DNA of 64,000 bases from Bradyrhizobium sp. CCBAU 53340 (GTDB lineage: Bacteria; Pseudomonadota; Alphaproteobacteria; Rhizobiales; Xanthobacteraceae): the NCBI RefSeq assembly GCF_015291645.1, contig NZ_CP030055.1, positions 4,402,001-4,466,000 of the forward strand, in the 5' to 3' direction. Shown one piece after another: positions 34,035 through 43,047 of the stretch (its first letter is position 1; each line of letters starts with the position of its first letter). The position numbers and the translations under genes were made by a program. Under the pieces are notes generated by a model. That model searched no databases, was not told the DNA's origin, and saw only the letters and a program-made list of their open reading frames with translations.

Positions 34035-37000
34035 ATGCCCAACAAGATGTTGATCGATGCCACCCACCCGGAAGAGACCCGGGTCGTCGTGGTCCGCGGC
34101 AATCGCGTCGAAGAGTTTGACTTCGAGACCGCACAACGCAAGCAACTGCGCGGGAATATCTACCTCGCCAAGGTCACCAGGGTCGAACCCTCGCTCCAGG
34201 CCGCCTTCGTTGAATATGGCGGCAACCGCCATGGCTTCCTCGCCTTCAGCGAAATCCATCCCGACTACTACCAGATCCCTGTCGCCGACCGGCAGGCTCT
34301 GATCGAGGCCGAAGAGCAGGCCCATCGCGAAGCCGAGGAAGAGAGCGAGAACCGCTCCCATGGCCGCCGCCGCTCGCGCCACCGCAATGCCCGCCGCCGC
34401 GGTCATGGCGAGCGCGTCCGCAGCGACATCGTCGAGGGTCTCGACGCCGGCGCCGATCCTGCCGCCCAGCCGGTCGAAGGCCAGCCCCTGCCCGAACACG
34501 CCGAGGGTGCGCCGTCCGAGGGCGAGCACCTACACGCCGATGCCGAGCATCACGGCGAGCACGAAGATCACGATCACGATCATCATGACCATGATCACGA
34601 CGATCACGGGCATGACGATCACGAGCACGATGATCATGGCCACCGTGATCATCCGCACGCACATGATGACGAGCACGCGCATGATCATGACGAGCATGGT
34701 CATGACCACGCGCACGATCATCACGCAGACGAGACGCCCGCGCCGGTCGCGGCTGTTGGCGCCGAGCCCGTGGTTGCGGCCGAGACCGTTGCCGAGCCTC
34801 ACGAAGCGCCTGCCGTCGAAGCCCATGGCGAAGCGTTTGCCGAAGCCGTGACCTCCGTCACCGAGCCTGCCGATGCGATTTACGCCGCCGACGAAACGGT
34901 CGAGGCGCCGCATGGCGAGGCTGCGGAAGCCGCCGGTGAAGACGACGAGGATGATGAAGACGGCGAGGAAGCCGAGGAGGAAGTCGTCGAATCCGTCGGC
35001 GGTGACGACGTGCTCGAGGAAGTGCCGGAGCGCACCTTCCGTCCGCGCCGCCAGTACAAGATCCAAGAAGTCATCAAGCGCCGCCAGGTGATGCTGGTGC
35101 AGGTGGTCAAGGAAGAGCGCGGCAACAAGGGCGCGGCGCTGACGACCTATCTGTCGCTCGCCGGCCGCTATGCCGTGCTGATGCCGAACACCGCGCGCGG
35201 CGGCGGCATCAGCCGCAAGATCACCTCGGCGCAGGATCGTTCGCGCCTGAAGGAAGTGGTGCAGGATCTCGATGTGCCCGAGGGCATGGGCATCATCCTG
35301 CGCACCGCAGGCGCCGCCCGCACCAAGCCCGAGATCAAGCGCGACTTCGAGTATCTGATCCGGATGTGGGAGACGGTGCGCGACCTGACGCTGAAGTCGC
35401 AGGCCCCGACCCTGGTCTACGAGGAAGGCTCGCTGATCAAGCGCTCGCTGCGCGACCTTTACAACAAGGAGATCGACGAGATTCAGGTCGCCGGCGAAGC
35501 CGGCTATCGCGAAGCGCGCGACTTCATGAAGATGCTGATGCCCGCCAATGTCAGTGCGGTCAGGCAATATCGCGACGGCCAGCCGCTGTTCTCGCGCATG
35601 GGCGTCGAGAGCCAGCTCGATGCGATGTTTTCGCCGACCGTGCAGCTTCGCTCCGGCGGCTATATCGTGATCAACCAGACCGAGGCGCTGGTCTCGATCG
35701 ACGTCAACTCCGGACGATCGACCCGCGAGCACCATATCGAAGACACCGCGCTCAAGACCAATCTGGAGGCGGCCGAAGAGGTCGCCCGCCAGCTCCGCCT
35801 GCGCGACCTCGCCGGCCTGATCGTCATCGACTTCATCGACATGGACGAGAAGCGCAACAACCGCTCGGTCGAGCGCAAGCTGTCCGATTGCCTCAGGCAA
35901 GATCGCGCGCGCATCCAGGTCGGCCGCATCTCGCATTTCGGCCTGCTCGAGATGTCGCGCCAGCGCATCCGCGCCAGCGTGCTGGAGTCTTCGACCGATC
36001 CCTGCCCGCATTGCGGCGGCACCGGGCATGTCCGCTCGGTGTCTTCGGTCGCACTCCAACTGCTGCGCGGCCTCGAAGAGATCCTGATGAAGGGCGCGAC
36101 CCACAATCTCGTGGTCCGCACCCGCACCGACGTCGCGCTCTATGTGCTGAACCACAAGCGCGGCCATCTGCGCGACCTCGAGAACGGCTTCAAGGTCACG
36201 CTCTCGGTCATCGCCGATCAATCCATCAGCGGCCCACAGGCCTACGTCATCGATCGCGGCGAGCAGGTGCATACGCTGGAAGCCGCCAAGGCACTGCTCG
36301 CGGCACAGGCGGCCGCAAGCCCGCCGCCCCTGGCCGAAGAGGCCTATGACGACGAGGACGGTTTCGACCTCGAGACCGAATCCGAAGTCGAGACCGACGA
36401 GACTGAAGGTCTCGGCGAGGAGCAGGTGTCGGGTGAAGCCGCTGCCGAAGGGGACGGCCAGCGCCGCAAGCGCCGCCGCCGTCGTCGCGGTCGCGGCGGT
36501 CAGCGCGACGGTGAGCTTCGCGAGGACAGCCCGGCCACGCTTCCGGAGCCGGCCCTGGCCGCCGGCGAAGGCGAAGAGGATGGCGACACCGAGCAGGATG
36601 GCGAGGACGGCGAAGAACAGGCCGCCCGTGGCGAGCAGCAGGGCAGCGGCGAGCGCCGCCGCCGCCGCGGCCGCAGGGGCGGACGTCGTCGGCGCGGCGG
36701 CACTGAGGAAGGGCTTGCCGGATCGATCGGCGACGAGCTCGGCGGCAATCCGCCGTCGGAAGCAACCGACGCGGTGGCCGATTTCGACAGCTCCGCGAGT
36801 GAAAGCGCGCCGTCGATTGCGCATTCGGAGTACATCGCGCCCGTTGAAACCTCTCAGCCAGAACCTCAGGCACCGGTTCAAACACCGGCCCAGCCCGCGC
36901 CTTCTGCTGCTGTCGCGGAAGACGAGCTCGCAGCCGACGACAAGGCCACGCGACGCCGCTCCACCGTTCGCGAAAAGGTGAGCTTCCTGACGAGCAGCCC

Positions 37001-37151
37001 GAGCGAGCCTGCGACTTCGGTTGAGGCTGCGCCGGAGCCGGTCGCTCCGCCCGTCCCTGCGCCGGAGCCCGCGCAAGAAGCGGCAGTCGAGACGCCGGCA
37101 GCCCCGCGGCGCGCCGGCTGGTGGTCGCGCCGCTTCGGCGGCGGCGAATAG
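34035..37151 (+). CDS. rne: Ribonuclease E/G with histidine-rich insert
   Basis: 1038-residue endoribonuclease, the core of the RNA degradosome. The N-terminal start MPNKMLIDATHPEETRVVVV and S1 RNA-binding domain are interrupted after about residue 90 by a ~250-residue acidic insert, which includes residues ~166-231 with about 28 histidines alternating with Asp/Gly. S1 resumes near 340 (RRQYKIQEVIKRRQVMLVQVVKEERGNKGA). The catalytic DNase I-like domain (about 560-625; IVINQTEALVSIDVNSGRST, with catalytic Asp, and LIVIDFIDM) and the Zn-link CPHCGG (about 657) follow. The C-terminal half (from ~780) is a disordered Glu/Arg-rich scaffold ending in RRAGWWSRRFGGG. Enterobacterial RNase E has no such S1 insert; acidic inserts are known in alphaproteobacteria, but this histidine density is unusual. 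Confidence 0.95.
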   Translation: MPNKMLIDATHPEETRVVVVRGNRVEEFDFETAQRKQLRGNIYLAKVTRVEPSLQAAFVEYGGNRHGFLAFSEIHPDYYQIPVADRQALIEAEEQAHREAEEESENRSHGRRRSRHRNARRRGHGERVRSDIVEGLDAGADPAAQPVEGQPLPEHAEGAPSEGEHLHADAEHHGEHEDHDHDHHDHDHDDHGHDDHEHDDHGHRDHPHAHDDEHAHDHDEHGHDHAHDHHADETPAPVAAVGAEPVVAAETVAEPHEAPAVEAHGEAFAEAVTSVTEPADAIYAADETVEAPHGEAAEAAGEDDEDDEDGEEAEEEVVESVGGDDVLEEVPERTFRPRRQYKIQEVIKRRQVMLVQVVKEERGNKGAALTTYLSLAGRYAVLMPNTARGGGISRKITSAQDRSRLKEVVQDLDVPEGMGIILRTAGAARTKPEIKRDFEYLIRMWETVRDLTLKSQAPTLVYEEGSLIKRSLRDLYNKEIDEIQVAGEAGYREARDFMKMLMPANVSAVRQYRDGQPLFSRMGVESQLDAMFSPTVQLRSGGYIVINQTEALVSIDVNSGRSTREHHIEDTALKTNLEAAEEVARQLRLRDLAGLIVIDFIDMDEKRNNRSVERKLSDCLRQDRARIQVGRISHFGLLEMSRQRIRASVLESSTDPCPHCGGTGHVRSVSSVALQLLRGLEEILMKGATHNLVVRTRTDVALYVLNHKRGHLRDLENGFKVTLSVIADQSISGPQAYVIDRGEQVHTLEAAKALLAAQAAASPPPLAEEAYDDEDGFDLETESEVETDETEGLGEEQVSGEAAAEGDGQRRKRRRRRRGRGGQRDGELREDSPATLPEPALAAGEGEEDGDTEQDGEDGEEQAARGEQQGSGERRRRRGRRGGRRRRGGTEEGLAGSIGDELGGNPPSEATDAVADFDSSASESAPSIAHSEYIAPVETSQPEPQAPVQTPAQPAPSAAVAEDELAADDKATRRRSTVREKVSFLTSSPSEPATSVEAAPEPVAPPVPAPEPAQEAAVETPAAPRRAGWWSRRFGGGE

Positions 37152-37167
37152 GGCGAGCGCCCAAAAT

Positions 37168-37196
37168 AAAAACGCCCGGCCTGGCCGGGCGTTTTT
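37168..37196 (+). terminator. Intrinsic terminator of rne
   Basis: ACGCCCGGCC-T-GGCCGGGCGT stem flanked by AAAA and TTTTT, 17 bases after the rne stop codon. The A-tract on the other side also makes it a possible terminator for the convergent XRE-cupin gene. Confidence 0.93.
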
Positions 37197-37217
37197 CGTT
37201 TCATGCCGCATCGGATG

Positions 37218-37898
37218 CTACGGCGGCAGCTCGTCATTCCCGACTGGCGCAGCATCGCGCGAAGCGATCTGGCGAAGTTGGTCGTAGAGATCGGGCGCCT
37301 CGCTGGTGCAGAGACAGACGCCCTTGGCGGACGCCGCCTCGCCGGCGTTGAGGTAGGCGTGGCCCATGGTGCTGTCGAGATAGATGCCGTCGCCCTCGTC
37401 CAGGATTTCAGGCGCGTAGAACTCGGTGTGAACCGCGACGCGTCCGCTCGTCACCAGAAAATACTCTTCGCCGGCATGGCGCAGCAGCGGGCCGAATTCC
37501 TCCAGCGAGCGCGCGCGGACCTCGGCCACGATCGGCACCATGCGTTTGCCGATCAGATCGGTGCATTGGTACGTGTACGTGTAGAATTTCGTGTTGATCA
37601 GCTGACCCTGCCCGGCCCGGCTGATGCTCCGCCGCGCGGTGACGGGCCGCCCTTGCGCCGGCGCCGCGACCGCCGGATTGAACAGCTCGGCGATCTCCAT
37701 CTTCAGGCCTGCGGTGAGCTGGAGCAGCTTGTCGTAGGTCAGCGACATCAGGCCGTTCTCGACCTTCGACAGGGTCGACAGTGCCATGCCGGTCCGCTCC
37801 GCCACCTGCTTGAGTGTCAGGCCGCGTGCCTGGCGGGCGGCCTTGAGACACTGGCCGAGCTGGGAATTGGCACCTTCTGACGTCGTGATCTCGCTCAT
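37218..37898 (-). CDS. XRE-family regulator with C-terminal cupin sensor
   Basis: 226-residue transcription factor. The helix-turn-helix is at about 15-70 (LGQCLKAARQARGLTLKQVAERTGMALSTLSKVENGLMSLTYDKLLQLTAGL) and the cupin domain at about 120-200 (GEEYFLVTSGRVAVHTEFYAPEILDEGDGIYLDSTMGHAYLN). Such regulators sense small metabolites, typically amino acids, polyamines or amides, through the cupin and control the divergent catabolic genes. Here the divergent unit encodes an amidase, an MFS permease and an amino acid oxidoreductase, which fits that role well. Its gene is convergent with rne. Confidence 0.87.
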   Translation of the reverse strand: MSEITTSEGANSQLGQCLKAARQARGLTLKQVAERTGMALSTLSKVENGLMSLTYDKLLQLTAGLKMEIAELFNPAVAAPAQGRPVTARRSISRAGQGQLINTKFYTYTYQCTDLIGKRMVPIVAEVRARSLEEFGPLLRHAGEEYFLVTSGRVAVHTEFYAPEILDEGDGIYLDSTMGHAYLNAGEAASAKGVCLCTSEAPDLYDQLRQIASRDAAPVGNDELPP

Positions 37899-38106
37899 GT
37901 AACAATCCTACCACAACGGCGGAAAAACTTGTTTGTCTATCCGCCTAATCTTTTCGGCGAAATCGGCCTCTCGCGCCGGATTTGGCGACCCGTTGGGCAA
38001 TTAAGCCACGATTTGCGCATGAAATGCCTCGATCTGACGAATTTTGATGCGAGAACTCCATTTTCCGATATGCTAAATCGTTTTCATAATCTGAAAGGGA
38101 TTGGCA

Positions 38107-39603
38107 TTGTCCGAACTTTGCGACACGAGTGCCGTTGAGCTGCGCCGTCTGCTGGCCGCGCAGACAATCTCCCCTGTCGAGCTGCTCGACTCCTGCCTGT
38201 CGCGCATCGCCGCCACTAACGCCGCCGTCAACGCTGTCGTGACCCTGGACGAACCGGGTGCCCGCGCCGCCGCAAAGGCCGCCGAGACCGCCATCCGGTG
38301 CGGCGAGGATCGCGGTGCGCTGCACGGGCTCCCCGTCCTGATCAAGGACACCCAGGACACCGCCGGGATGCGCTCGACCTATGGCAGCCCGTTGCTCCGC
38401 GACAATGTGCCGGCCGCCGACCAGGGCTCGGTCGCGCGGCTGCGCGCAGCCGGCGCCATCATCTTCGGCAAGACCAACACGCCGGAATGGGCGGCGGGCG
38501 GCAACACCCGCAATCCCGTGTTCGGGGCGACCGGCAATCCGTTCGATCCCTCGCGCTCGGCGGCCGGCTCCTCGGGCGGCTCGGCGGTCGCGCTCGCCTG
38601 CGGCATGGCTCCGCTCGCTTCGGGTTCCGACACGGGCGGCTCGTTGCGCAATCCGGCCGGCTTCTCCGGCATCGTCGGCATGCGCCCGTCCTATGGCCTC
38701 GTCGCCAGCGAGAAACGCATCTTCGGCTGGTCCAACCTGTCGACCGACGGACCGATGGCGCGCAATGTGGCTGACGCCGCGCTGATGCTGTCGGTGATGG
38801 CGAGCGACGATGCGCGCGATCCGCTCGCCTACACCCTACCCGGCGAACCGGTGCGCGCACGCGTCGAACGCTGGGCCGGGCCGCGCCCCGCCGACCTCGG
38901 CAAGCTGCGTCTCGCCTTCACCGAAGACTTTGGCTTCGCGCCAACCGAGCAGGCCATCCGCCGCGTCTTCCGCAATCGCGTCAGCAAGCTCGCGCCCCTG
39001 TTCGCCGAAAGCCGCGAAGCCACCCCCGACTGCACCGGCGCCGACGATGCCTTCGCCGTGCTGCGCGCCGGCATGTTCCTGGCGACGCATGGCAAGAACT
39101 ACAAAGAACGTCCCGAGATGCTCGGTCCCAATGTCCGCGCCAATGTCGAGGAGGGCCTAGGCTATTCGCTCGAAGACCACGCCCGCGCGAGCACGACGCA
39201 GACGCGGATCTATCGCGCCTACCAGGCCTTCTTCACCAATTGCGACGTGCTGATCAGCCCGACCATCACGCTGAGCCCGCGGCCGTGGTCGGAGCTCTAT
39301 CCCGCCGAGATCGACGGTGTGCCGACCAAATCCTATTTCCACTGGCTCGCGCTCGCCTATGCCGTGACGCTTGCGGGCCACCCCGCGATCAGCATTCCGC
39401 TCGGCCTCGATGAAGCCGGCCTGCCGTTCGGCCTCCAGATCGTTGGCCCGCGCGGCGGCGATGCCATCGTGCTCGCGGTCGCCGCCAGCATCGAGGCGGC
39501 GTTCGCGGGCGATGCGCAGATGTGCCGGCCGCTGCCTGATCTGGCGCGACTTGCCGCGGCGCCGCCGCTGTCATCGGCACCCGGCTTCCTCACCTGGGAA
39601 TAG
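38107..39603 (+). CDS. Amidase signature-family hydrolase
   Basis: 498-residue amidase (AS family), hydrolysing a C-N amide bond. The Ser-cisSer-Lys triad is visible: Lys in VLIKDTQDTAG (around 78), the Gly/Ser-rich GSSGGSAVALACGM and the nucleophile serine in SGSDTGGSLRNPAGFSG. No ATG is available; I prefer the TTG at 38107 (MSELCDTSAVELRRLL), six bases after AAGGGA, over the TTG at 38101 that abuts it. The substrate is unknown. As first gene of a three-gene operon with a permease and a DadA-like oxidase, and divergent from a XRE-cupin regulator, it probably releases an amino acid or amine from an imported amide. Confidence 0.87.
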   Translation: MSELCDTSAVELRRLLAAQTISPVELLDSCLSRIAATNAAVNAVVTLDEPGARAAAKAAETAIRCGEDRGALHGLPVLIKDTQDTAGMRSTYGSPLLRDNVPAADQGSVARLRAAGAIIFGKTNTPEWAAGGNTRNPVFGATGNPFDPSRSAAGSSGGSAVALACGMAPLASGSDTGGSLRNPAGFSGIVGMRPSYGLVASEKRIFGWSNLSTDGPMARNVADAALMLSVMASDDARDPLAYTLPGEPVRARVERWAGPRPADLGKLRLAFTEDFGFAPTEQAIRRVFRNRVSKLAPLFAESREATPDCTGADDAFAVLRAGMFLATHGKNYKERPEMLGPNVRANVEEGLGYSLEDHARASTTQTRIYRAYQAFFTNCDVLISPTITLSPRPWSELYPAEIDGVPTKSYFHWLALAYAVTLAGHPAISIPLGLDEAGLPFGLQIVGPRGGDAIVLAVAASIEAAFAGDAQMCRPLPDLARLAAAPPLSSAPGFLTWE

Positions 39604-39662
39604 CACCCGGCAACAGACCAAGCAGGCATGGCCGCCGGGTCGCCGGCGAAACGGAGATGAGC

Positions 39663-40877
39663 ATGACCGAACTTTCGCAGCGGAAAACCGGAATCGTCGC
39701 CTTCGCCCTGCTCTATCTCGCCTATTGCATCTCCTATATCGACCGCGCCGCGATCTCGCTGGCGCTGGCGCAGATCGGCAAGGACTTCAATCTCCAGGCC
39801 GCCGATCTCGGCATCGTCATTAGCGCGTTCTTTCTCGGCTACGCGGCAATGCAGGTGCCGGGCGGATGGCTCTCAGACCGCTTCGGCTCGAAATATGTGG
39901 TCATCGTCACCATCGTGATGTGGTCGCTGTTCACGGCGTTCACGAGCCTTGCCTGGTCGCTGACCTCGCTGATCGCGATCCGCTTCATCTTCGGCATCGC
40001 CGAGGGCGGCTTTCCGCCGGCGAGCATCCGCGCCATCGCGGAGTTGTTCAAGAAGGACAGCCGGCCCAAAATGTCGGCGCTGCTGCTGTCGTCGAACTAT
40101 GCCGGCAGCATGATCGCACCGCTGATCATGGCGCCGCTGATCCTTTGGCTGGGCTGGCGTCACGCCTTCAATGCGATCGGCATCGCCGGTGTCCTGTTCG
40201 CGGTGGTTTATTTTGTCGCCGTTCCGCACCTTGCGCGCATCGGCGTGGGCCCCGTGACGGCGAAGCCCAAGGCGCCGATGCGCGAGCTCATGAAGAACCC
40301 GCTGCTGTGGCAATTGATGGTGGTGTGGTTCGGCCTCAGCTGCGTCAACAAGGGCCTGGATTCCTGGATGCCGCTCTATCTGCTCCAGCAGCGCGGGCTC
40401 GACCTCAAGACGGTTGGCGTGGTGGCGCCGATCCCGTTCGTGATGGCCACCATCGCGACCGCGATCGGCGGCTGGGTGATGACGACTTTCTTCTCCGAGC
40501 GCGAGAAATATCTGCTGATCGGCAGCTCCGCGTTGACCGGCATCTTCCTCTACGCCATGTACAAGGCGGAGACGATCACGATGTTGATCGTCTACCAGTC
40601 TGTGGTCTACTTCTTCAAATCCTTCGTGCTGGCCTCGGTGGTTGCGCTTCCGACAAAACTGCTCCGCGACGACCAGATTGGATCGGGCGTCGGCATGGTC
40701 AATCTCGGCGGCCAGAGCGCGGGCTTCGTCGCTCCGGCCATCATGGGCTTCATCGTGACCGGAACCGGATCATTCGACGCGGCCTTCGGCTTTCTGGTCG
40801 CGATGACGGCGATGTCGGTCATCGTCGCCACGACCATCAACACGGCGCAGCCCAGGCTCGCGCCCAAGCCGGCGTGA
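39663..40877 (+). CDS. MFS transporter (ACS family)
   Basis: 404-residue, twelve-helix major facilitator of the anion:cation symporter type. FALLYLAYCISYIDRAAISLAL is a classic ACS helix 1 with the conserved YxDR, and GGWLSDRFGSKYV is the loop 2-3 signature. I prefer the second of two close ATGs, at 39663, because GGAG is six bases upstream; the first (39657) abuts it. Substrates of the family include carboxylates, sugar acids and small amides. Its position between an amidase and an amino acid dehydrogenase gene suggests uptake of the operon's substrate. Confidence 0.87.
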   Translation: MTELSQRKTGIVAFALLYLAYCISYIDRAAISLALAQIGKDFNLQAADLGIVISAFFLGYAAMQVPGGWLSDRFGSKYVVIVTIVMWSLFTAFTSLAWSLTSLIAIRFIFGIAEGGFPPASIRAIAELFKKDSRPKMSALLLSSNYAGSMIAPLIMAPLILWLGWRHAFNAIGIAGVLFAVVYFVAVPHLARIGVGPVTAKPKAPMRELMKNPLLWQLMVVWFGLSCVNKGLDSWMPLYLLQQRGLDLKTVGVVAPIPFVMATIATAIGGWVMTTFFSEREKYLLIGSSALTGIFLYAMYKAETITMLIVYQSVVYFFKSFVLASVVALPTKLLRDDQIGSGVGMVNLGGQSAGFVAPAIMGFIVTGTGSFDAAFGFLVAMTAMSVIVATTINTAQPRLAPKPA

Positions 40878-40893
40878 CAGGAGAGCTCTGCCG

Positions 40894-42126
40894 ATGAAGA
40901 GCGCAATCATTCTCGGCGGCGGCATGGTGGGCGTCGGCGCCGCGCTGCATCTGAGGCAGCGCGGCTGGGCGGTCACGCTGGTCGACCGCAGGGAGCCGGG
41001 CCGCGAGACCAGCTACGGCAATGCCGGCATGATCCAGGCTGAGGCGGTGCGGCCCTACGCCATGCCGCGCGATCTCCCGTCACTTCTTGATATCGCGACC
41101 GGTCGCACCAACGACGTACGCTACAGTCTTTCGTCGCTGCATCGTCACGTCGAGCCCCTGCTTCGCTATTGGTGGCACTCGGCGCCGAAGCGGCATCGCG
41201 AAGCCATCGCGGCATGGGCGCGCCTGATCGCCTACGCAACGCCCGAGCACGACATCCTCATCCGCGAAGCCCACGCCGACAATCTGATCCGTCGCGCCGG
41301 CTATCGCGTGCTGCACCGTGACCCTGTCTCCTTCGACCAGGCGATCAAGACGGCGGAAGAAGACCGCCGCGAGTTCGGCGTGAACTTCCGCGTGCTCTCG
41401 GGCAGCGAGCTGACCAAGGCCGAGCCGATCCTGCGCGACGATCTTCCCGGCGCGATCCACTGGCTCGACACCTGGACCGTGTCAGATCCCGGCGCGCTGG
41501 TGACGGCCTACGCCGATCTCTTCCAGCGCCTCGGCGGCAGCATCGTGCTCGGCGATGCGCAGTCGCTGCAGCAGACCGCGACCGGATGGTCGGTCGAGAC
41601 CGACAATGGACGCATCGACGCCGCCAACGCTGTCGTCACGCTGGGGCCGTGGTCGCCGGATCTCTTGCACAAATTCGGCTATCGGATTCCGCTGGTGCGC
41701 AAGCGCGGCTATCACATGCACTACAGCGGCGGCGCCTCGCTCGATCTGCCGCTGGTCGACAAGGGCGGCGGCTATGCCATGGGACCGATGGCCAAGGGCA
41801 TCCGCATCACCACGGGCGCGGAGCTGACCGGGCCGGACGCGCTGGCAACGCCGGTGCAGCTCGCCAGCGCCGAAGCCTCGGCACGCGAGCTGATCGATCT
41901 CGGCCAGCGCGCCGAGCCGGAGCCGTGGTTCGGCACCCGCCCCTGCACGCCCGACATGGTGCCCGTACTCGGCCGCGCCCCGCGCCACCCCGGCCTCTGG
42001 ATGAACTTTGGCCACGGCCACCAGGGATTTACGCTCGGCCCCGCCACCGGGCGCCTGCTCGCGGAGATGATGAACGACGAGACGCCGTCGATCGATCCGA
42101 CGCCGTACCGGCCGGAGCGGTTCTAG
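40894..42126 (+). CDS. FAD-dependent oxidoreductase, D-amino acid dehydrogenase-like
   Basis: 410-residue DAO-fold flavoenzyme. The FAD-binding motif is at the extreme N-terminus (AIILGGGMVGVGAALHLRQRGWAVTLVDRREPG), and RKRGYHMHYSGG and the C-terminal PDMVPVLGRAPRHPGLWMNFGHGHQGFTLGPATGRLLAE are characteristic of the DadA / glycine oxidase group. The likely reaction is oxidative deamination of an amino acid, possibly a D-isomer, with electrons passed to oxygen or the respiratory chain. It starts 16 bases after the permease and ends the operon; its stop overlaps the convergent MmyB-type regulator gene by four bases. The exact substrate is unknown. Confidence 0.86.
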   Translation: MKSAIILGGGMVGVGAALHLRQRGWAVTLVDRREPGRETSYGNAGMIQAEAVRPYAMPRDLPSLLDIATGRTNDVRYSLSSLHRHVEPLLRYWWHSAPKRHREAIAAWARLIAYATPEHDILIREAHADNLIRRAGYRVLHRDPVSFDQAIKTAEEDRREFGVNFRVLSGSELTKAEPILRDDLPGAIHWLDTWTVSDPGALVTAYADLFQRLGGSIVLGDAQSLQQTATGWSVETDNGRIDAANAVVTLGPWSPDLLHKFGYRIPLVRKRGYHMHYSGGASLDLPLVDKGGGYAMGPMAKGIRITTGAELTGPDALATPVQLASAEASARELIDLGQRAEPEPWFGTRPCTPDMVPVLGRAPRHPGLWMNFGHGHQGFTLGPATGRLLAEMMNDETPSIDPTPYRPERF

Positions 42127-42956
42127 CTTTCGTGTTTGGCCAGCGCATCCCTGATGCGCTGGGCATCGGCGGGCGTCGCCGGGTTGTAGACGACCATGCC
42201 AAGATCGGGCCGGCCGTCGACCGCGAAGGCCGAATATTCGAACGCGATCGGGCCGAGCACCGGGTGGCGCAGATGCTTGATGCCCTCACCATAGGAGCGG
42301 ACGTCGTTGTCGGCCCACAGCTTCGCGAATTCGGGACTGAGGCGGCACATCTCGTCGACGAAGTCGGCGACATGTGAGACCGCGCCGGCACGGGCCGCAT
42401 CGGCACGGAACGCCGCCACCACGAAACGCGCGACGCTGTTCCAATCATATTGCGCGGCGCGCACATGTGGCTCGCAGAAGATCAGGCGCAGGATGTTGCG
42501 CTGCTCGGGCAGCAGCTTTGAATAGTCGGTCAGCACGATCGTGGCCGCGCGATTCCAGGCGACGACGTCCCACGTCACGGTTCTGATGATGGCAGGGCTC
42601 GTCTCGAGCGCATCGAGCACGCGCTGCAGCCGTGGCGAGACACCCTCGCTCGTTCGGTAGCGCACTTCGGGCGGACGGCCGAGACCGATCAGGAACAGAT
42701 GCTCGCGCTCGACGTCGGTCAGCATCAGCGCACGAGCGATCCGGTCGAGCACGTCGGCTGACGGTGCGCCGCCGCGGCCCTGCTCCAGCCAGGTGTACCA
42801 GGTCGGGCTGATATTGGCCCGCTGCGCCACCTCCTCGCGCCGCAGCCCCGGCGTGCGCCGGCGGCTGCCGCCGAAGCCGAAGCTGGCTGCATCGAGCCGG
42901 ATACGTCGGTCCTTCAAATAGGTCCCGAGCAGGTTCTCGCTGGCCGTCTCGCTCAT
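42123..42956 (-). CDS. XRE-family regulator with MmyB-like ligand-binding domain
   Basis: 277-residue transcription factor. The helix-turn-helix is at about 32-80 (RRTPGLRREEVAQRANISPTWYTWLEQGRG), with the RRTPGLRREEVA motif typical of MmyB-type regulators, and the MmyB_LBD, a PAS-like ligand domain, occupies about 100-270. In characterised members this domain may bind fatty acids or other small molecules. It is divergent from an SDR gene, and two similar repeats with ATTATC...GGTAWAA character lie in the shared gap, so it probably regulates the SDR and itself. It also overlaps the end of the convergent oxidoreductase gene by four bases. Confidence 0.87.
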   Translation of the reverse strand: MSETASENLLGTYLKDRRIRLDAASFGFGGSRRRTPGLRREEVAQRANISPTWYTWLEQGRGGAPSADVLDRIARALMLTDVEREHLFLIGLGRPPEVRYRTSEGVSPRLQRVLDALETSPAIIRTVTWDVVAWNRAATIVLTDYSKLLPEQRNILRLIFCEPHVRAAQYDWNSVARFVVAAFRADAARAGAVSHVADFVDEMCRLSPEFAKLWADNDVRSYGEGIKHLRHPVLGPIAFEYSAFAVDGRPDLGMVVYNPATPADAQRIRDALAKHES

Positions 42957-42966
42957 CCTGTTAGCT

Positions 42967-43005
42967 ATTATACCCTGATAATGTCACTACTTTTACCTGG
43001 ATAAT
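42967..43005. promoter_or_regulatory. Repeated operator between MmyB-type regulator and SDR
   Basis: TACCCTGATAAT (42971-42982) and TACCTGGATAAT (42994-43005) are direct repeats 23 bases apart. The first lies in a palindrome with ATTAT / ATAAT arms (42967-42982) and overlaps a perfect minus-strand -10 TATAAT for the regulator. The spacing, near two helical turns, suits paired dimers of the adjacent regulator. Confidence 0.55.
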
Positions 43006-43047
43006 CCTAGCGCAGATGCTTCCCCCCACCAACCCTGGAGAATGCTC

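Noticed and set aside
34530..37211. 893-codon minus-strand frame opposite rne
   Set aside because: It mirrors the codon bias of rne, including a hydrophobic run (VMIVRVVMTMLVMIMRV) opposite the His/Asp-rich insert. It has no domain and no ribosome site.
38101..38106. TTG at 38101 as the amidase start
   Set aside because: It abuts the ribosome site AAGGGA; the next TTG at 38107 has normal spacing.
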